64,000 nucleotides of DNA from Winogradskyella sp. GTDB taxonomy: Bacteria; Bacteroidota; Bacteroidia; Flavobacteriales; Flavobacteriaceae. Shown one piece after another: positions 17,183-26,725 of the stretch; the stretch's first letter is position 1, and each line of letters opens with the position of its first letter. A program made the translations under genes and the position numbers. Location of the stretch: the NCBI GenBank assembly GCA_002722255.1, contig PBLD01000008.1, positions 62,001 to 126,000 on the forward strand, read 5' to 3'. The notes under the pieces are model-generated. The model was not told the origin of the DNA. It worked only from the letters and a program-made list of their open reading frames with translations, and searched no databases.

Positions 17183-18718
17183 ATGGTATCTAAAAGGCAC
17201 ATATTTTTATTGCTTGCCTTGTTCTTGTTTTTTTATAAGAGCTATGCCATTTCTTATGACAATGCGGATTCTAAAATTAATATAGAAACACTATCTGAAA
17301 AAGGGTTAGATAGTATATTAAAAGTTCAGAAAATAAAAGATTCGGTTGAGCGTGCCGATTTAATAAAAATTAACGAAACACTTCTATCTAATCATACTAG
17401 TGACTCAATTGCAGTTACTAAAACATTAGCAATTCTTTATTCAGAAAATAAAAATTCAGATAAAGCATCTGAGCATATAAAAAAATACATTAAGGATACA
17501 CAAGATTTGTCTATTCTTAATGACCACGTGTTTTCTGATATCAAGGGAACAGAAGTTTACAGTAAGTTAACCAAGGAATATAAACCTCATTTTAATTTCT
17601 TATCACTAATACATGCTTTAACAGGTATAATAGGCGTTTTTATTGTTATAATTCTTTTTGCTAAACGAAACTTAGATAAAACTTCAGTGTTATTAATTGG
17701 TTCCTTTATCTTGTTTCATTCTTTTTTCATGTTGCACATTAGCTTGTTTATGTCTAATTACAATTTAATGTTTCCACATTCATTTTATATATCTACACCA
17801 TTTTCTTTTTTATATGGGCCATTACTTTATTTTTATTTTAAAAGGGTAGTTGAAAACTATAAAATATCTATAAAAGATGCTGTACATTTAATACCAACTG
17901 TATTGTTAGTATTATGGCTTATGCCTTATTACGGTCTAAGTGCTACAGAAAAATTCAACTTGTTATTAGACAATACAGAGTCTGTTCACCTTGGTAGAAA
18001 GGTTTTGGTTGTTATAAAGTCTTTATCGTTATGTCTATATGCTATTGCTATCTATCTTGTATATAGAAACAAAAAGAAAAATATAAAAGACAGTAATTCT
18101 GAAATAAAAAGTAGAGCGTTATGGGAACGAAGCATTATGATTATTTTTGTTTGCTATGCTTTTGCGTATTTGCTTCATGGTGCCATTGTGGTAAGATTGG
18201 TAGATTATTTACCTTTTGATTATCTGAAATCCGTTTTTATGATAGCTATGATTATTTACATGGCATTAATGTCTGGATTAAGGCCAGAAATTATTATGAA
18301 TGCTAATGGAAATACCTTTGGATTAAGTAATTTACCAATTAAGTATGAAAAATCTAATCTTACAGAAAGTTATTCTACTGAGTTGAAAGATAAATTGGTT
18401 GATTTGTTGACCCATCAAAAAGTTTATAAAAATAATAGTATAAGTTTAGAGACACTTTCTGAAATGCTCGGAACGACTCGGCATAATACCTCTCAGGTAA
18501 TTAATGAGCATTTTGATATGAGCTTCTATGATCTAATAAATCAATATAGAATTTTAGAGGCGGTTGATATTTTTGATGAAGATCAAAAACGAAATCTCAA
18601 CATTATAGAGGTGGCTTATGAGGTTGGTTATAATAATAAAGTAACTTTTAATAAAGCCTTTAAAAAGCACATGAATCAAACGCCATCTACCTACATTAGA
18701 TCACTTCGATTGGCTTAA
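17183..18718 (+). CDS. Membrane-integrated AraC-family transcriptional regulator
   Basis: A 511-residue one-component regulator. It begins with a signal-peptide-like segment (residues 6-22), then an extracytoplasmic region of about 115 residues, then about seven hydrophobic helices (about 138-160, 167-190, 203-220, 232-250, 273-294, 317-340, 346-364), and ends with an AraC DNA-binding domain (about 415-510; LETLSEMLGTTRHNTSQVIN and IEVAYEVGYNNKVTFNKAFK are the two helix-turn-helix units). This layout suggests sensing outside and DNA binding inside. It lies just upstream of the second SusC/SusD pair on the same strand and probably controls it, by inference. Confidence 0.85.
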   Translation: MVSKRHIFLLLALFLFFYKSYAISYDNADSKINIETLSEKGLDSILKVQKIKDSVERADLIKINETLLSNHTSDSIAVTKTLAILYSENKNSDKASEHIKKYIKDTQDLSILNDHVFSDIKGTEVYSKLTKEYKPHFNFLSLIHALTGIIGVFIVIILFAKRNLDKTSVLLIGSFILFHSFFMLHISLFMSNYNLMFPHSFYISTPFSFLYGPLLYFYFKRVVENYKISIKDAVHLIPTVLLVLWLMPYYGLSATEKFNLLLDNTESVHLGRKVLVVIKSLSLCLYAIAIYLVYRNKKKNIKDSNSEIKSRALWERSIMIIFVCYAFAYLLHGAIVVRLVDYLPFDYLKSVFMIAMIIYMALMSGLRPEIIMNANGNTFGLSNLPIKYEKSNLTESYSTELKDKLVDLLTHQKVYKNNSISLETLSEMLGTTRHNTSQVINEHFDMSFYDLINQYRILEAVDIFDEDQKRNLNIIEVAYEVGYNNKVTFNKAFKKHMNQTPSTYIRSLRLA

Positions 18719-19152
18719 TCTTTTTTTTTATGGTTTGGTTCATCAAATACATTCCTTTTTTTTCTTAGTTCTTATCTAGTGAATCAAAACTTTATTATCA
18801 AAGTGAAAGTAGTCCGTAGCTGAAATGCTGGTGCATGGTTAATTTTTGTCTCAGTAAAAAGTGAATCTTATGCTAACCTTCTCAAGTCCTTTTTTTAAAA
18901 GGTAAATAGGAGGTAACTATCTGTCGGTATAGGTAAAGTCTTATAATTCTTACCCCAAGTTTGCTGTCTTCTTAGTTGTTTTACTTGCGCAATTGCAAAG
19001 GGAGGCAGTGGAAGCCTTACTTTTTATGAAATAACCATGTTAACTTTAATTTCATCAATCAAAGTAATTATTTTGAATTAGTCTTTAAAATTACTTCGCT
19101 GCCGACCTTTCTTATTGCAACAAACTGAGTGTATAATCTAAAATGAAATTTT
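18719..19152 (+). other. 434-base intergenic region upstream of the second susC
   Basis: No open reading frame with coding character was found. It holds a short hairpin at 18888-18902 (CCTTTT/AAAAGG) and another at 19003-19017 (AGGC/GCCT). None of the riboswitch classes whose core sequences I can recall (cobalamin, TPP, FMN, SAM) fits. It must contain the susC promoter, but I could not place a convincing TTG/TAnnTTTG pair. The unusual length suggests a long leader or operator region for the AraC-type regulator. Confidence 0.5.
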
Positions 19153-22100
19153 ATGAAAGTAAAAAATTATGCTTTGGTTCTGTTGTATTTATTTTTTGGA
19201 TCTCAAATGGTTTTAGCCCAAGAAAAAACAATCACCGGAACCGTCACAACCGAATCAGATGGAATGCCTTTGCCAGGTGCAAATGTGATTGTAAAAAACA
19301 CCTCTAGAGGAGTGCAATCAGATTTCGATGGTAAATTTTCTATCCGAGCAACAGAAGGAGATATCTTAGTTGTTTCTTATGTTGGAATGGAATCTGCTGA
19401 GGTCGTAATCGGCAATGCCAATGTTTATGATGTTGCCTTAAAGGATGGAAGTGCCCTAGATGAAGTCGTTGTAGTAGCTTACGGAACACAGAAAAGAGAG
19501 GCCATTGTGGGTTCTGTTGCTGTGGTAAAATCTGAAGTTATCGAAAATCAACAGGTTACGTCGCCACTTAGAGCATTACAAGGAACAGTAGCAGGTATTA
19601 ACCTTATTACAGCAGGTGGTCAGCCTGGTAACAATCCAAACTTTGTTATTAGAGGTTTTGGAAGTTTTAATGGAGCTAACAGTCCTCTTATTGTTATTGA
19701 CGGAGCACCATTTACCGGTAATTTAAATACCATAAGTCAAGACCAGATAGAGTCTATTTCAGTATTAAAAGATGCCTCATCAGCATCACTTTACGGATCT
19801 AGAGCAGCAAATGGTGTTGTTTTAATTACAACAAAAAGAGGTAAGCGAAACACTAAAACAAGTGTAAGGATAAGAACACAATATGGTGTTTCTAATCCAG
19901 CTGTTGGTATACATGATGTTGTCGATTCTGAGGACTACTTAAAATTAATGTGGCAAGCTCTTAGAAATGATAATTTATATAACCAAGGGCAATTACCTGC
20001 CGAAGCAGCAAGCAATGCCACAAATGCTCTAATACCAACATTAGGTTACAATCCTTACAGTGTTTCTAACCCTATAGATACAGATGGTAATTTAGTGCAA
20101 GGTGCTAATTTATTGTGGGAGACCGATTGGCAAGATGCAGTATTAAGAGAAAATGTACCAAGAGTTAATCATAATATTAATGTTTCGGGAGGTACAGAAA
20201 ATACCAATTACTTTTTTTCTGTAGATTATTTAAGTGAAGATGGGCCAGTAATTAAGTCCGATTTCGAAAGAATTGCTACAAGAGTAGGATTGGACAGTCA
20301 GGTTAATGATTGGCTAAAACTTGGTATTACAGGTGGTTATTCTAGATCGTATTCTAATAATCCAGATCAAACTTCTGGTAGTACCACACAAGCTATATCA
20401 TGGATTTATAATGTAAATGGTATTTATCCAATCTATGTAAGAGATGTAGATGGTAATATTATTTTAGATGATAATGGAAACAAAATATACGACCTTGGTA
20501 ATGGTAACGGAAGACCAATAGGTCAGCCAGTAAACTTCAATAGACCAACTAATCAAGGAGAGAATATACTAGCATCTATATTGTTAGGAACAGAACAACG
20601 TATTAGAACTAATTACTTAGGATCTGCTTATGCAGAAGTAAGCTTTCTTAAAAACTTTACGTTTCGATCTACTTTAAATTATGAAAACTTTGTTTTTGAT
20701 AGTCATAGTTTTGATGATGATGAGATTGGTGCAGCATCCGCTGTTGGAGGTAGAGTTAGCAAAGCGAGAAATGTCACTACAGGTCTAAATGCTATCCAAG
20801 CGCTAAATTATAAGACTACGATAGCAGATGCTCATAATATTTCTGTAGATGCAATTTATGAAGCAAACACAACAACGTCAGATACGTTTAGTGCGTCTGC
20901 GACTGGTTTCTTGCCTGGTCAGGAGGAGTTAGGTAATGGTACAATTGCTGAAACGTTTGGTGGCTTTAGAACAGAAAGACGAATTGTTAGTATGTTGGGT
21001 CGCGTGGCTTACAATTATGATAATAGATATTTCATAGAAGGTTCAGTAAGACAAGATAAATCTTCACAGTTCAATACAGATTATAATACAGGAGAGTTTT
21101 TCTCAGTAGGTGCATCATGGAATGTTACAAATGAAGCTTTTATGGAAAATGTGGATTGGTTGAACAATCTTAAATTAAGAGCATCTTATGGTGAATTAGG
21201 GAATATTAATATTCCAGGAGGATTTTTTCCAACAAGCTTTTTGTTTGGTGGAGCCAATTTTGGTGGTGTTGTAATTTCTCCGGTTGAGGGTCAGCCAGCT
21301 AATTTACCAGCAGGAACGTTGCCAGATCCAGCACTACAATGGGAAACATCTACCAACCTTAATTTAGGCATGGACTTTACCATTTTTGATGGCGCACTAA
21401 CAGGTACTGTTGAATATTTCAAAAGACGTAGTGAGGATTTAATTCAGGATATAACAGCAACACCTTCACCAGGAGTACCTGTAGTTAGAGCTAATGCTGG
21501 GATTATAGAAAATTCTGGCTGGGAAGTAACGTTAAACAGTGATATCTTTAATAAGAAAGATTTTAGTTGGAGTGTGGGTGGTAATTTTTCAGTATTGAAG
21601 AATGAAATCATTCAGATCTCTCCATTTACAGATCGTCAAGTTCAGGGAACAAAGCTTTGGGCACCAGGAAATTCATTATTCGAATTTTATATGAGAGAAT
21701 GGGCTGGTGTAAATCCAGCAACTGGTGATGCGCTTTGGTATCAAGATGTTTTAGATACAGACGGAAATGTTACTGGCAGAACAGTTACCAATGATTATGA
21801 CCAAGCTACACGTTATGAAACAGGTAAGGAATCTTTACCAGATTTTCAAGGAGGTTTTAATACAAGTGTAAGATATAAGCAGTTTGATCTTAGTGCATTG
21901 TTTAACTTTAGTTTAGGTGCTTACTTATTAGATACAGATTACTCTGGTCTAGTGAATAATTTTGATGCTATTGGAGCATCAGCGCATCCAGACAACTTTA
22001 ATGCATGGTCACAACCAGGTGATATTACGGATTTTCCTAGGTTGACTACATCAAATAATAACTTCAATTCTCAATCAACAAGATGGTTGTTCAAGAATGA

Positions 22101-22320
22101 TTATTTACGTCTTAAAAGTATTACTGTAGGTTACAATTTACCTGAAGATGCTTTAGAAGACATAGGATTAACCTCAGTAAGGGTTTACTTCCAAGGAGAT
22201 AATTTATTAACGTGGCAATCTCATGGAGGTATTGATCCAGAACAAGCCTTTAATGGATTAACAGCAAACAGATCTCCATTACAAAGAACATTTACGTTTG
22301 GGACATTAATTCAATTTTAA
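19153..22320 (+). CDS. SusC/RagA-type TonB-dependent outer-membrane transporter (complete)
   Basis: A 1055-residue full-length SusC-like protein. Signal peptide to about residue 22 (ending VLAQ), a carboxypeptidase-D regulatory-like domain (about 25-100; GTVTTESDGMPLPGANVIVK, GILVVSYVGME-like region), the TonB-box-like segment DEVVVVAYGTQKREAIVGSV, a plug domain (PLIVIDGAPFTG, ISVLKDASSASLYGSRAANG) and a 22-strand barrel ending in Phe (FTFGTLIQF). SusD follows after 8 bases. The locus holds no glycosidase, protease or lyase, so the imported substrate is unknown; the AraC-type regulator upstream is the only other clue. Confidence 0.96.
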   Translation: MKVKNYALVLLYLFFGSQMVLAQEKTITGTVTTESDGMPLPGANVIVKNTSRGVQSDFDGKFSIRATEGDILVVSYVGMESAEVVIGNANVYDVALKDGSALDEVVVVAYGTQKREAIVGSVAVVKSEVIENQQVTSPLRALQGTVAGINLITAGGQPGNNPNFVIRGFGSFNGANSPLIVIDGAPFTGNLNTISQDQIESISVLKDASSASLYGSRAANGVVLITTKRGKRNTKTSVRIRTQYGVSNPAVGIHDVVDSEDYLKLMWQALRNDNLYNQGQLPAEAASNATNALIPTLGYNPYSVSNPIDTDGNLVQGANLLWETDWQDAVLRENVPRVNHNINVSGGTENTNYFFSVDYLSEDGPVIKSDFERIATRVGLDSQVNDWLKLGITGGYSRSYSNNPDQTSGSTTQAISWIYNVNGIYPIYVRDVDGNIILDDNGNKIYDLGNGNGRPIGQPVNFNRPTNQGENILASILLGTEQRIRTNYLGSAYAEVSFLKNFTFRSTLNYENFVFDSHSFDDDEIGAASAVGGRVSKARNVTTGLNAIQALNYKTTIADAHNISVDAIYEANTTTSDTFSASATGFLPGQEELGNGTIAETFGGFRTERRIVSMLGRVAYNYDNRYFIEGSVRQDKSSQFNTDYNTGEFFSVGASWNVTNEAFMENVDWLNNLKLRASYGELGNINIPGGFFPTSFLFGGANFGGVVISPVEGQPANLPAGTLPDPALQWETSTNLNLGMDFTIFDGALTGTVEYFKRRSEDLIQDITATPSPGVPVVRANAGIIENSGWEVTLNSDIFNKKDFSWSVGGNFSVLKNEIIQISPFTDRQVQGTKLWAPGNSLFEFYMREWAGVNPATGDALWYQDVLDTDGNVTGRTVTNDYDQATRYETGKESLPDFQGGFNTSVRYKQFDLSALFNFSLGAYLLDTDYSGLVNNFDAIGASAHPDNFNAWSQPGDITDFPRLTTSNNNFNSQSTRWLFKNDYLRLKSITVGYNLPEDALEDIGLTSVRVYFQGDNLLTWQSHGGIDPEQAFNGLTANRSPLQRTFTFGTLIQF

Positions 22321-22328
22321 AAAATAAT

Positions 22329-23783
22329 ATGATGAAAAATAAAAATATAAAACTTAGAGTATTACTGCCATTGGTGGTTATGATCTTGGCAAGCACAATG
22401 CTGTCTTGTGAAAAAGATTATATAGAAGAACCTTCGGACACAACAGGTGTTACTGATGAGTTGATTTTCTCATCTAGAGAAAATGCCCAGACTTTTGTTA
22501 ATGGTATTCTTTCAAACTATAAAGGACAGTATGGCAACGTAGATGCAGGTGGTTTATATGCTATGTATTTTGCCAGAGCTGTTAAAGGGAATGATATCAT
22601 TCAAGATTTTAATTGGTATACTTTCGATTACGGACATGAAAATAGAGAGCCTAATTTTAGAAGAACGAATTTTACTTGGGATTTTAATTATGAGAATATC
22701 AACTTTGCAAATACATTGATTTTTGGAGTTAATAATAGTGATGCTTTAAGTGAAGAAGAAAAGCGAGAATTTGTTGCCAAAGGAAAATTTTTTAGAGGCT
22801 TTCACTTATTTGAGCTTGCCTTAGAGTTTGCTCCAAACTACAATAATGACAGAAGTTTAGAGAGAATTCCGATCTACACAACACCAACATCTTTAGAAAC
22901 CGTAGGAGGTAATCCTCCAGAACCGATGAGTGAGGTTTATGGTCAGATTATACAAGATTTAGAAGATGCTGTAGCCGATTTGCCAGATAATAGATTGGGT
23001 AAAAGCTTTATCAACAAAGCAGTAGCTCAAGCTGTTTTGGTAAGAGTATATTCTGTTACTCAAGATGACTGGCAAAGAGTTTCAGATTTAGCAAGAAGCG
23101 CTTATGGTGGTAACGCAAATCAGGCAGTACAATCTACAAATTGGGGAGCAGGATTTGGCGATATGCAAGACCAAGAGTGGCTTTGGGCCATGTTTCAAAA
23201 TGGCTCTGATGAAACCAATTTTTTCTGGGGACATGCAGCTCCTATGTTCGATCATTTAACACTTAGTTACAATGCGTCGTATATAGATCCAGATTTTGCT
23301 GCTGAGTTTACTGCTACAGATGTTAGAAATACCTTTATAGATATTTACGGCGTCTCAGATACAACGCCTTGGCGAGAATTTGTGTCTACAAAGTACGCTT
23401 TTACGTTTGCCTCAGATATACCACTTATAAGAAAGTCTGAAATGGTTCTTTTTGATGCCGAAGCACAGTATCATTTAGGTAATATTCCAGAGGCTAGAAA
23501 TCTATTGTTTGCATTGCAATCTGCCAGAGATCCTAATGCTACAATAACTACAAATTCTGGTCAGGCACTATTAAATGAGATTTTGTTAGAACGAAAGAAA
23601 GAGTTTTATGGAGAGTTTGGTCCGCAATGGTTTGATGCGAAGCGTTACAACTTGCCAATGACACGAAACGACATTCATAGAATATCTATAGACGTGCCTG
23701 CAGATAGTAATCTATTTTTCTTAAAAATTCCTGAGGACGAAATAGATTTAAATGACAATTATGCTGGCTTCAATAATATTTAA
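22329..23783 (+). CDS. SusD/RagB-family nutrient-binding lipoprotein
   Basis: A 484-residue partner of the preceding SusC. Two adjacent ATGs (22329, 22332) are possible starts. Signal peptide with lipobox (TMLSC, Cys27) followed by acidic residues. SusD-like features are EFVAKGKFFRGFHLFELALEF (core FFRGFHLFEL), PMSEVYGQIIQDLEDAV, SFINKAVAQAVLVRVY, and the C-terminal LLNEILLERKKEFYGEFGPQWFDAKRYN (core LLERKKEFYGE). It is more diverged from the SusD at 911-2380 than two laminarin paralogues would be, in line with a different substrate. Confidence 0.94.
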   Translation: MMKNKNIKLRVLLPLVVMILASTMLSCEKDYIEEPSDTTGVTDELIFSSRENAQTFVNGILSNYKGQYGNVDAGGLYAMYFARAVKGNDIIQDFNWYTFDYGHENREPNFRRTNFTWDFNYENINFANTLIFGVNNSDALSEEEKREFVAKGKFFRGFHLFELALEFAPNYNNDRSLERIPIYTTPTSLETVGGNPPEPMSEVYGQIIQDLEDAVADLPDNRLGKSFINKAVAQAVLVRVYSVTQDDWQRVSDLARSAYGGNANQAVQSTNWGAGFGDMQDQEWLWAMFQNGSDETNFFWGHAAPMFDHLTLSYNASYIDPDFAAEFTATDVRNTFIDIYGVSDTTPWREFVSTKYAFTFASDIPLIRKSEMVLFDAEAQYHLGNIPEARNLLFALQSARDPNATITTNSGQALLNEILLERKKEFYGEFGPQWFDAKRYNLPMTRNDIHRISIDVPADSNLFFLKIPEDEIDLNDNYAGFNNI

Positions 23784-23798
23784 TTAAAACCTATTACA

Positions 23799-24563
23799 AT
23801 GAAAAAAATTATATATACAACCTTGGTGTTATGCAGTCTCATTTTTGTTGCTTGTGATAGCGAAATTGATGCAGATGCAACCAGTGTTTCAGATTATGAA
23901 TTTATAAGTTTTGAGGATGATATTTTAAATTTTGAATTAAACCAGAGCGGTACATCAGTTAGAACCATAACGGTTTATAATTCTAGAAAATCATCTTCTG
24001 ATGTTACCTATTATTTGGAGATTTTACCTTTAGAATTTAATGACGGACAGGGCACAACCATAAGCTCAGATTATTATAATGTACCGAGTTCTGTTACCAT
24101 ACCAGCCAATTCGTCTTCAGCTCAGTTTGATGTTACAATTACAGATAATGGTTTTGGAAGCGGAGATAGGTTGGTTGTAGGATTTGCAGACGATAATACA
24201 GCTTTAAATCCGCATCCATTACGTATGGATATCGTTATTGTTTGTCCTGCGAATGAACTTATTTTAGATATTACTTTTGATAATTATGCAGAGGAAACGA
24301 GTTGGGAGCTATATTCGGATATAACAACATCTCCAACCTTAATAGCCTCAGGAGGCGGTTATGATGACTTAGATGATCAGTCTATACAGCAACGACTTTG
24401 TATAGATGATGGTGATTTTGGTTTTGTAATCTATGATGCTTATGGTGATGGTATGTGCTGCAGTTTTGGGGAAGGAAGTTACTCGTTAACCGTAAATGGA
24501 GAGGTGATTCGCCAAGGAGGCTCTTTTGGTGCCAGTGAAGTAACAACCTTTTCTCTACCTTAA
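23799..24563 (+). CDS. Lipoprotein with a C-terminal DxYGDGMCC-type domain, third gene of the SusCD locus
   Basis: A 254-residue lipoprotein (lipobox FVAC, Cys19) 15 bases after SusD. Residues about 30-150 look like an Ig/Calx-beta-like sandwich with a VTIPANSSSAQFDVTITDNG stretch (core VTIPANSSSAQFDVTI). The last ~100 residues carry IYDAYGDGMCCSFGEGSYSL, a Ca-binding-like Asp/Gly motif with two adjacent Cys that recurs in secreted Bacteroidota proteins. It occupies the place of a SusE-like surface binding protein. No catalytic residues were recognised; function is unassigned. Confidence 0.8.
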   Translation: MKKIIYTTLVLCSLIFVACDSEIDADATSVSDYEFISFEDDILNFELNQSGTSVRTITVYNSRKSSSDVTYYLEILPLEFNDGQGTTISSDYYNVPSSVTIPANSSSAQFDVTITDNGFGSGDRLVVGFADDNTALNPHPLRMDIVIVCPANELILDITFDNYAEETSWELYSDITTSPTLIASGGGYDDLDDQSIQQRLCIDDGDFGFVIYDAYGDGMCCSFGEGSYSLTVNGEVIRQGGSFGASEVTTFSLP

Positions 24564-24592
24564 AGAATTATTTTTTAGATTTTTATCAAAAC

Positions 24593-24628
24593 AAAAAAGA
24601 CCCTTTCTGCAAAAAAGGGTCTTTTTTT
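24593..24628. terminator. Bidirectional terminator between the SusCD locus and lspA
   Basis: A-tract, stem GACCCTTT/AAAGGGTC with a 7-nt loop, and T-tract; the flanking A and T runs extend the stem, so it can stop transcripts from both converging units. Confidence 0.9.
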
Positions 24629-24646
24629 ATTTTTTAAATTCAGTGA

Positions 24647-25153
24647 TTATGAATCACTTGTTTTGATGTTCTTTTTGTTATTGAAAATTCCACTGTAGAG
24701 TAGCATTATCATACCTGTTGTTACTGAGATATCAGCAATATTAAAAATACCTGTTTTAAAAACTCCACCTAAATCTATAAAAAAGAAATCGGTGACTTGT
24801 CCATAAACGATGCGGTCAAACACATTAGCAATGCCTCCACCAACAATACAACAAAATGCGATAAGACTAAGACGGTCTAGTTCTTTTGTTTTTACAATAT
24901 AATATATAACGTACAAAAGGACTATGGTAGGTAAAATTAAAAGGAAAATAAGACGAAGTGTAGGATTCATATCACTTCCCATGCCTAAAAAAGCTCCTTT
25001 GTTTTCTACCCAAATCAATTGAAAATAATCTTTAATTATATCAATTTGACCTCTGGCGCCTTCAACCATATTGTTTCTAACAATAACCTTTGTGATCTGG
25101 TCTATAGCAATATTAAAAACAATAAGAAGAGTAATAAATAGGTTTCTATTCAA
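24647..25153 (-). CDS. lspA: Lipoprotein signal peptidase (signal peptidase II)
   Basis: A 168-residue inner-membrane aspartic peptidase that removes signal peptides from prolipoproteins. Four membrane helices are visible (about 5-22, 66-86, 96-110, 138-155). The two catalytic aspartates are D113 in ANVFDRI and D141 in FNIADISV; FGVENKGAF-like WVENKGAFLG is also conserved. Many lipoproteins in this window would be its substrates. fabD lies 11 bases upstream on the same strand, so the two are probably cotranscribed. Confidence 0.97.
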   Translation of the reverse strand: MNRNLFITLLIVFNIAIDQITKVIVRNNMVEGARGQIDIIKDYFQLIWVENKGAFLGMGSDMNPTLRLIFLLILPTIVLLYVIYYIVKTKELDRLSLIAFCCIVGGGIANVFDRIVYGQVTDFFFIDLGGVFKTGIFNIADISVTTGMIMLLYSGIFNNKKNIKTSDS

Positions 25154-25164
25154 AATACAAAGAT

Positions 25165-26058
25165 TTAAGCATTAGTTTCAAAAGTAGCTGAGGCAGTTTC
25201 AGCTTCTCTGTTAATTTTCTTTACTAAACCTTGTAAAACTTTACCAGGACCAACTTCTGTGAAGTGTGTAGCTCCATCTGCAATCATTTGTTGTACAGAT
25301 TGTGTCCAACGAACAGGAGCTGTTAATTGAGAAATTAAATTAGCTTTTATTTCATTTTCGTCTGAAACTGCAGAAGCTGTTACATTTTGATATATAGGAC
25401 AATTAGGTTTGCTAAAGGTTGTGTTTTCTATAGCAGCAGCTAATTCTTCACGTGCAGGCTCCATCATAGGAGAGTGAAAAGCACCACCAACAGGTAATAC
25501 TAATGCACGTCTTGCTCCTTCTTCTTTTAGCGTTTCGCAAGCTTTGTTTATAGCGTCAACTTCACCAGAAATTACTAATTGACCAGGGCAATTGTAGTTT
25601 GCTGCAACAACAACACCTTCTGTATTTTCGCATACTTTTTCTACAACATCATCATCTAAACCTAAAACAGCAGCCATTGTGCTTGGTTGGAGCTCACAAG
25701 CTTTTTGCATCGCTTGTGCACGTTGAGATACCAATTTTAAGCCATCTTCAAAAGTTAGAGCTCCTGCAGCAACAAGAGCAGAAAACTCTCCAAGAGAGTG
25801 GCCTGCAACCATATCTGGTTTAAAGTTGTCTCCTAATGTTTTTGCTAAAATTACTGAGTGTAAAAATATGGCTGGTTGTGTAACCTTGGTTTGTTTTAGA
25901 TCTTCAGCAGAACCTTCAAACATAATGTCAGTAATAGAGAAACCAAGTATATCGTTAGCTTTTTCAAAAAGTTCTTGTGCTAATGGTGAATTTTCATAAA
26001 GGTCTAAACCCATTCCTGAAAACTGAGCACCTTGACCTGGAAATACGTATGCATTCAT
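25165..26058 (-). CDS. fabD: Malonyl-CoA:ACP transacylase
   Basis: A 297-residue enzyme that loads malonyl groups on acyl carrier protein for fatty acid synthesis. It shows the N-terminal YVFPGQGAQFSGMG, the nucleophile elbow GHSLGEFSAL with S88, R113 in SQRAQAMQ, and the catalytic H195 in GGAFHSPMM. Length and motif spacing are normal. It is followed by lspA on the same strand. Confidence 0.97.
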   Translation of the reverse strand: MNAYVFPGQGAQFSGMGLDLYENSPLAQELFEKANDILGFSITDIMFEGSAEDLKQTKVTQPAIFLHSVILAKTLGDNFKPDMVAGHSLGEFSALVAAGALTFEDGLKLVSQRAQAMQKACELQPSTMAAVLGLDDDVVEKVCENTEGVVVAANYNCPGQLVISGEVDAINKACETLKEEGARRALVLPVGGAFHSPMMEPAREELAAAIENTTFSKPNCPIYQNVTASAVSDENEIKANLISQLTAPVRWTQSVQQMIADGATHFTEVGPGKVLQGLVKKINREAETASATFETNA

Positions 26059-26132
26059 GTGACTAATTTTTAGTGCTGCAAAAATAGAGATAAAATATTA
26101 ATCTATTATGTTTACTATGGCATAGAGAATAA

Positions 26133-26630
26133 CTAAAGGGAAATAACAATAAATTCTTTAGAGTTTAGTTCTATTCCATATAGTTTGGTCGATTGCCATT
26201 CGTTATTCAAAATTTGATTTTTTAATTGACTTTTAAAGATGTTTTCGTACTCTTTACTTAAGCCAAAAGAAGATAATTTTAAACTGTCTATATGTCCTGA
26301 TTTGTTGATTATGAAGTCAGCGGAAACATAAGTTATGCTGTCATTTTTAACTGTATAGTTTTTAGGAATAACAAAGTTCTTACTAAAGGCTTTACTTATA
26401 GAGTCGTGCCAATTTCTATAAGTTTTAGATTTTGACCTATTCAACATTCCATAAGAATTAAACCTTGAATATATAGTATCAGGATTTTTACGATGATAAA
26501 TACTATCCACAATTTTTTTCGATTTAGAAATAAAATCTTCTCCGTACTTTTTTTCTATTGCGTCATGCATTAATCTCTCATAACAATTACCATACTTGTC
26601 ATCGTCTGTTACAATGCAACCTATTAACAA
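26133..26630 (-). CDS. C-terminal part of a lipoprotein gene, displaced by a frameshift
   Basis: The 165-residue frame from 26630 begins with TTG, not ATG. The same frame is open back to 26756 with plausible protein sequence (GKLNYFIGHDREYLKQTL ... SNYSINSIQLLIGC) but no ATG, so this is almost certainly the continuation of the frame at 26726-26953 after a -1 shift. If joined, the product is about 273 residues. The end (YVSADFIINKSGHIDSLKL ... LKNQILNNEWQSTKLYG) is reminiscent of TonB C-terminal-type domains, like the gene at 28602-29441. Function unknown. Confidence 0.6.
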   Translation of the reverse strand: MLIGCIVTDDDKYGNCYERLMHDAIEKKYGEDFISKSKKIVDSIYHRKNPDTIYSRFNSYGMLNRSKSKTYRNWHDSISKAFSKNFVIPKNYTVKNDSITYVSADFIINKSGHIDSLKLSSFGLSKEYENIFKSQLKNQILNNEWQSTKLYGIELNSKEFIVISL

Positions 26631-26725
26631 TTGAATAGAATTAATTGAATAATTAGACTTTAGATACTCTGGTAGATTAGTAAGAGTTTGTTTGAGATAT
26701 TCTCTGTCATGACCAATGAAATAGT

